From contig CAJNDS010002768.1 of assembly GCA_905221605.1 (NCBI GenBank), positions 1,124,596-1,159,019 of the forward strand: a DNA stretch of 34,424 nt. Direction: 5' to 3'. The stretch is from Symbiodinium natans. Lineage: Eukaryota; Sar; Dinophyceae; Suessiales; Symbiodiniaceae. Every line of letters begins with the position of its first letter. Position 1 is the first letter of the stretch. The notes below the pieces were generated by a model that was not told the DNA's origin, did no database searches, and saw nothing but the letters and a program-made list of their open reading frames with translations. Shown in pieces: positions 29,166 through 34,424 of the stretch. Position numbers and translations under genes: made by a program.

Positions 29166-29542
29166 CCAAAGGCACGGTCACTCGGAGATGACCCTAAACG
29201 TCATGAATCCCAACAAGGCACCCCGAGATGCGGTCACTTGGGAACTTTGAGATTCTATAAACAACGTATCAGGCAGGCTCCAACACGCCCAAACATATGA
29301 TGTTGAAAGCCTGACAAAAACACCCAAAAACCAATTGTGGCCTTGCAGTTTGGTTGTTCAAGCACCGCTTGCAACCGCTGTTGTAATGCTTCTCAACCCC
29401 CTGTGCACAGATAGTGCTGGCACCTCTCTTGAAGACGAGCCCGTAGCATACGCATGAAACCAAGGGGTGCGACACATGTAGGGACACACAGCCTGGTGGT
29501 GCTGTATGCCGAAGATGGCAAGCGAATTGTTGTAATCAGCTT

Positions 29543-29743
29543 GCGTTCATTGGGGATTCCAAACGAACACTGGATTTCAGCTGCTTTGCCAGGACCAGGT
29601 TGACCCTAGCGTTCCTTCGGGAAATCGAGTTTGTACCATGCTTTGGTGCTGTCTAAAAGGCACTCCGCCCACAGCGTTCATTGGGGAACTCGGATTTGGT
29701 AATGTTTTCTTCGCCTTCGCTTGAACCGGTGCGTTCATTGGGG
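29543..29743 (+). repeat. Three copies of GCGTTCATTGGGG
   Basis: The 13-mer occurs perfectly at 29543, 29674 and 29731, with unrelated spacer sequence. Three perfect copies within 200 bp are unlikely by chance. The role is unknown. Confidence 0.85.
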
Positions 29744-31472
29744 TTTAGATGTGTTGGGTATGGGTGGTTTCGACTTTTCGTGCCGCCTGTAGTATTTATC
29801 CCTTCATCACTCCATCTCACAATGCCACCATATCCTCACCACCCCGCCTTACCAAAGTGTCCTGCCAAGATGAATCACATCAGCAAAGCCTCCCCGGTAG
29901 GGGTTGAGGTGTTTGCAGTAAAACCTCCCCTCTGTTGGGTCGAGGTGCTCGCTCCTTCTATTTCACACGCAGGGCAATTGAACTGTACAGTTGTACTATG
30001 GTTCATTGTTCTCGGCGTTGCGACACATGGGATCCTCAATCTCCTGTATTGAGTTTGTTTGTAGGTCTCGTTTGTAGATACACCTTTTCGCTACGGGACG
30101 CGCTGTTTCATTGTGTGTCTAGCTACCTTGATAGCTTTGTACTGTCCTTTTCTGGGTTGATGCTGATCCTTGGCATCTACTCGTTGTAGCTGTGTCGTGT
30201 CTGCTGGCAGTACGCTGCGGGACACACCTGGCCGACGCAATGCGAGGCCCAGGTCGGGTTTCACTCGACTCGACTCGGATCTCTGCAGCGGGGGAACAAC
30301 AACGAATGCAGGCAACGTTTGCCTAACACGTTGTTAAGACGGAGGGCGAGGGAAACGTTCGCCCCGATTCGTATTGTGAGTGTGTTTGTGTGTGTTTGGC
30401 GAGCAGCAGACGGATGGGTCAAACAACCCCATTCCATCACAGAAGTGCCCATCCCCACCGACAGAAACCTTCCCATTTGGGCACACAGACGAAGGATGAC
30501 ACGATGCATTGCCCCAAGGAGAACCGAGTCCCCTGCGTGCGTACTGGAATGGATCGAAGCCCTGGACACCGGTGTCCACGGAGGTGTCTCTACATCTGCT
30601 CGTGGCAAGTCATATCTGAGCAAGAGGGCATCTACATGTTACGGAAACAAGTCAATGGTTCTCTTCTGCAACCATGCCCTTAATTTATTTAGTGTGGCAG
30701 CGGCCAGAACCAAACACAACGGCCACGGCACAAGCAGAACGAGAAGCAGCCGCCGGCGACCTAATTCTCGGGCACACCACAAGAAATGTATGTGCCCAGC
30801 TGGCCAGCGCCAGAAAGCCTCCCTTCCTGACCCTAAACTTCCTAAACTCTACTGGGGTGATCCCACTGAAGATGATGGGAGGCCACAGGCCCAAGCTACA
30901 TGGAGCCACATGCCACCACTACCCAGCTGTAAAGAGACTTTTACAAGGAAGGGGAAGGTCAGTGAGGACCTAACTGAGATGCACATCTCTGCTTCGCAGG
31001 GTATGCCGAGATCCTTTCTCTAAATTCCTGGCGCACACTTGCGAGCTTTGGGATCCGTAAGAAATTGGCCCCGTACTTGGCAAGGAACTCACTCAGCTTG
31101 CTGCATGGCCAGGTCCCATCTGTCAAGGCAGTGCAGCTCGATGTCGAGGAGGGTTTTTGTGATTCTGTTGCATGTTTATCTTGGTAAAATTTCAAGTTTT
31201 GGGGGAGATAGCTTTTGGACGGGGGGGTTGTTGTCAAGACACTTGGCCGTGATAGACAACAATCCCTGCAATGTCGAAACTCATCCCACGGTACCCCTTG
31301 TTGACCTAATTCCTAAATCTTGGCCCCCACAGTACTGGGACCATGATTTTAACCCCTCGAAGAGAAACAGTGGGTGCAGGACTTCGCTCGGGCACTCCGC
31401 CCCGGTACTTGGTCCTAGGTGGGACCTGCGGTCCACAGCAATAAATAAATTGTCACAGGCACTGCGCACCCG

Positions 31473-31476
31473 CCCC

Positions 31477-31507
<31 letters not shown>

Positions 31508-31573
31508 AAAAGAACAAAGAAAAACAAGAAAACATGAGGAGAAAAAAGAGAGAGAGAGATATATATATATATA
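31473..31573. repeat. C25-A14 homopolymer switch followed by (GA)n and (AT)n
   Basis: 25 C residues pass directly into 14 A residues, then an A-rich spacer, an AGAGAGAG run (about 31548-31559) and an ATATAT run (about 31559-31573). Run lengths in such tracts are often sequencing-dependent. Confidence 0.9.
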
Positions 31574-34424
31574 CAACGCGAACCTCCCTACCCTTCGAGT
31601 TGCACGCTAGGCCCGCGCTGAGGATCGGACTCGCAGCACTTTGTGAAGACTTTGGGGGCTACACTGTAGGAGTTTAGTGGATTTCTTTTCGCACTATAGT
31701 CTTGGCCAGGAGCAATGCCGGAGAAACGAGCCTTTGCTAAGTTGAGGTTTTCGGTGCAATTGACAGCATTTGACGTGTGTCGCTGTCCTCTCAATTAGGC
31801 GAGTGCTGCTGAGACTCCGCAGGTACCGACAGGCATTGCGAGCTCGTCGTGCATGTTCAAGTAACGAGTAACGACCCCGTCAAGTTACAAGGTCCACACA
31901 GCGCCACATCTGACAGCTAGAGGCTTGAAGATCAATTCTTCTGAGCAGCAACACTCTGTTAAGCATTTGAGCCAGTAGGGTCTTTGCTGCGAGTCTGTTG
32001 CATGAAGCATTGACACGAGCAACGGCCGCTCACCTGCAAGCCTGCGAGAATATTGTTGTACTGATACGTAGCACGCTGCGGCAAGGGTCCGATTGCACTG
32101 CTGGAAAATGTGACAGCCATTTCGCAACCGTAGTCATCGGTGACAATCTACAGGCACTCGAGAATTTGAGGCTGTGAGAAATCCAGCTGCGCTCCAACTC
32201 CAACATCTACCAAGAACTCGGTTCCTAACGTTTAAGCCATGGCTGGCAGATGCTGGCAACTACCCGGTACCATATGCCACTCTGAAGCCGCCCTTGGGCC
32301 CAGCAGGCATACGTGGAGCCACCCCGATCACCTTCGGCGGCGGCGCAGTGATGTCTGCAGAGCACTTCCGCGATCTCTGCCGGCAGGAGATGCAGACTTC
32401 AGGAATTTGGGGAACTTGGGGATCAAGAGCTTTGAAGGTTTTTAAGAGTTTTAGTAAGTGTAACGTGCTTCCGACCGCTGCCAGGGCCCCACAGCTCTTT
32501 CTCATTGATGCTTGGCCTGTACAAAGCTGGTCTCAGGACTCCTGATTTGCATCATTGAACAAAAGGTTTCTGCCAGGGATACTGGGTATGGGTATGGAGC
32601 TCAGAAACCTTTTGGTGTTGGGGACTGAGAGGTGTCTTGATCGGCAAGTCCTTGCTCGCTAAAGCCCAGAAATACTTTCATCTGAGAGATTCCTTTGTTA
32701 ATCTTCAACAGCAACAGTTTGAAGTTTGTGGATTCTTGTAAGCTCTTATGGCTGTGGAAGATTCTGGAAGTTTGAGCCTCTTTTGCTCCTCTGGACCTTC
32801 GGGAATCGGAGAAGTCTCAATGGAGCATGTCCTCACCCCAAACATCCGGTTCCTAAGCTGTTTGGGCCTCAGAAAAAACAGAACCTCGGTCCGGCCCACT
32901 CGCTCCCCTCCTCCCCTCCCCCCCTCCCGTCCTCTTGTTGGCATGGTATTTTTAGATGTCATCAGTTTTGGAGCCCCCTTGTATTTCTTAAGTGTCGATA
33001 GTTACGACTCCTTCAATTCTGAAACCTTAAAGTCTGAAGATCTCAAAGCCTATACCCCATCTAGTAAAGTAAAGTTAATGCCTACAACTTCAAACCCTCA
33101 CGAAACCCTAAGCCTTAAAACCCGATGTGTACGCGCTTACTACACCGCAGAAGTGGTGGGGGGGGGGGGTGGGGGAAGAAGGGGTGGGCATACGTGGGGA
33201 CAATGAAAGCGTGGGGGGGGGAGGGCGGGGGAATCTTCACCACCATTCTTCCCAGCAACAACTACAACAACACCAACAACAGACGTGACAATTGTGGGAG
33301 GAACTAGGACAAACAAAGTAAAGCAAGGTTCGCGCTCTCCAAGTTGGACTCGTCGTTATGGAGAGTGGTGGCTCTCGGAGCGAACGACATTTGCGCCCAA
33401 AAGCATCAATTCATGATTAGACATGGTTAGAGATCGTATCAAGTAATCAGTACTCTCCTCGAATCGGGCGAGAACGTAAAGGTAACGAAAAGGACACTTC
33501 ATTCTTCCCGAGCACGTGCACGGTCCCGCGCACCACCCCGAATTGAGCCGAGGAGAAAAGAAATGTCCGAAGAACAGATCTAATCCCAACTTGAGTCATC
33601 AAAATCTAAGGCGGGCTCAATCGCTCCGAGTGACATTTCATTGTGAGCCAAAATTTTAGTCTTTGCATCGTAATCTGGGCAGTCTAAATGCTCAGACAAT
33701 TCTCAATACTATGAAGAATTTGCGCGAGCCTGCGTGCAGGGCATCCTGACAACAATAAAATGAAGAGGATCCACGAAGGCCATAAGCGGCTGCACACGAT
33801 GCATGATGGAGGGATCTTAGAGAGCGAAAGTAGCTGCGCCTGTCCGGATGATGATGTCAGCGTCGCGAAATTCGACAGCTTCCGGGAGGCCCCTTTGTCG
33901 GATTCATAACGGGTTTAGGGTATCTTCAGCACGTGACATGTTGGAGCGATGGCCTGTCCCTAAACCGTATAGAAACCCAAAAGACCCTATCCTCAGGTGC
34001 GAGGCTATTTTGCCTGATCCCTGATGGACAACTACGAGTGGGCGCTCGAGTGGCCCTGTTGTCTCGGCTGGCTGAATTTTGGGGAGGGTTAAGGCTTACG
34101 GTTTCCCAAAATAGGATTTAGGGGCTTGGTGCTTCCTGGATAAAGGGTTATAGTTGCTTACGGCGTGGTTGGCGACCCCATTGTTGGCGGGCGTGAGGGG
34201 ATGGGGTGGGGGGTATCTGAGTCGTACCTATCAAGCAAGAAACTCGAACGTGTAATTGGTCTCAACGACCGACCTTTTTTTTCCGTAGGATGTCGGAGTC
34301 GACCTAGCCGGCTCGGCTTTGCAAAGCTGCACCAGCACGAAGCTACCATTGTTCAATGAACCACATACATGCGGGCAGTAGCATGAAACAGGACCACAAG
34401 ATTTCAATCGCACAGCCGGCAAAC

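Larger units (their letters stand above)
29200..34424. other. No recognisable gene (5.2 kb)
   Basis: I found no protein family or RNA gene on either strand. Contents are the GCGTTCATTGGGG copies (29543-29743), a C-A-GA-AT tract (31473-31573), a polypyrimidine stretch at about 32905-32940 and G-rich runs at 33155-33235. A plus frame at 32174-32400 has mildly protein-like composition but no motif. The DNA is probably intergenic or intronic. Confidence 0.55.

Noticed and set aside
29269-29487. Continuation of the minus-strand transposase-like gene beyond the copia element
   Set aside because: The open frame there shows none of the family's phrases, and no exon could be linked to the part at 23540-23909.
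32174-32400. Possible exon reading YPVPYATLKPPLGPAGIRG
   Set aside because: Composition is mildly protein-like, but no domain, no clear acceptor or donor, and no neighbouring exon was found.
33080-34110. Telomere-like CCCTAA/TTTAGGG words
   Set aside because: Only single, scattered copies (for example near 33105, 33915 and 34117) with no tandem run, as chance would give.

Overview
The window looks like dinoflagellate nuclear DNA, most likely from a Symbiodiniaceae-type genome. This is inferred from content, not from a species marker. There is no bacterial-style gene packing, no intact host gene could be recognised, and nearly every readable protein segment belongs to a decayed mobile element whose families resemble those that crowd dinoflagellate genomes. 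These are an APE-type LINE with RNase H, a LINE with a restriction-like endonuclease, a Ty1/copia-type element with a CCCH-finger gag, and a dispersed transposase-like family with many introns. No spliced-leader gene and no tRNA gene were recognised.

Layout. Positions 1-5160 hold nothing I can support as a gene. At about 5165-5335 lies an isolated piece of the 3' end of nuclear LSU (28S) rRNA. From 5340 to 10740 there is mostly non-coding sequence with C/A homopolymer runs, one possible spliced exon on the minus strand (9189-9516) and clusters of a short CCGCGGAAG-type repeat. From 10780 to 11967 there is a degenerate ATGCACTTG array, then a 42-bp and a 61-bp tandem array, ending just before a LINE. 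The LINE (12053-16842) keeps an intact ORF1 and a frameshifted ORF2 with APE endonuclease, reverse transcriptase (YADD intact) and RNase H. The RNase H region is split by a 261-bp AT-rich insert flanked by a perfect 8-bp duplication. Low-complexity and tandem repeats follow to 17920.

From 18197 to 24000 two gene remnants face each other. On the plus strand is a 2-oxoglutarate/Fe(II) oxygenase-like domain (18197-20243), cut in two by a 5'-truncated LINE with a restriction-like endonuclease. On the minus strand is a multi-exon transposase-like gene (about 23909 down to 20258), cut by a second copy of the same LINE family (22205-23374). Their stop codons are only 14 bp apart.

From 24149 to about 29100 lies a copia-type element missing its LTRs, reverse transcriptase and RNase H. 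In order it encodes a long coiled coil, a gag core, a CCCH zinc finger, an aspartic protease, a second 2OG-oxygenase-like domain, an integrase, and a tail with a possible methyltransferase-like motif pair. Two of its frameshifts are explained exactly by 10-bp and 16-bp tandem duplications. From 29200 to the end I see only short repeats and homopolymer tracts.

The most interesting theme is that the same type of 2OG-oxygenase-like domain occurs twice, in two unrelated mobile contexts: inside a retrotransposon polyprotein between protease and integrase, and convergent with a DNA-transposase-like gene. This suggests a mobile, repeatedly captured enzyme domain that might act on nucleic acid or chromatin. 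Established precedents of a similar kind are TET/JBP genes carried by KDZ transposons in fungi and cytosine methyltransferases carried by retrotransposons in algae and dinoflagellates.
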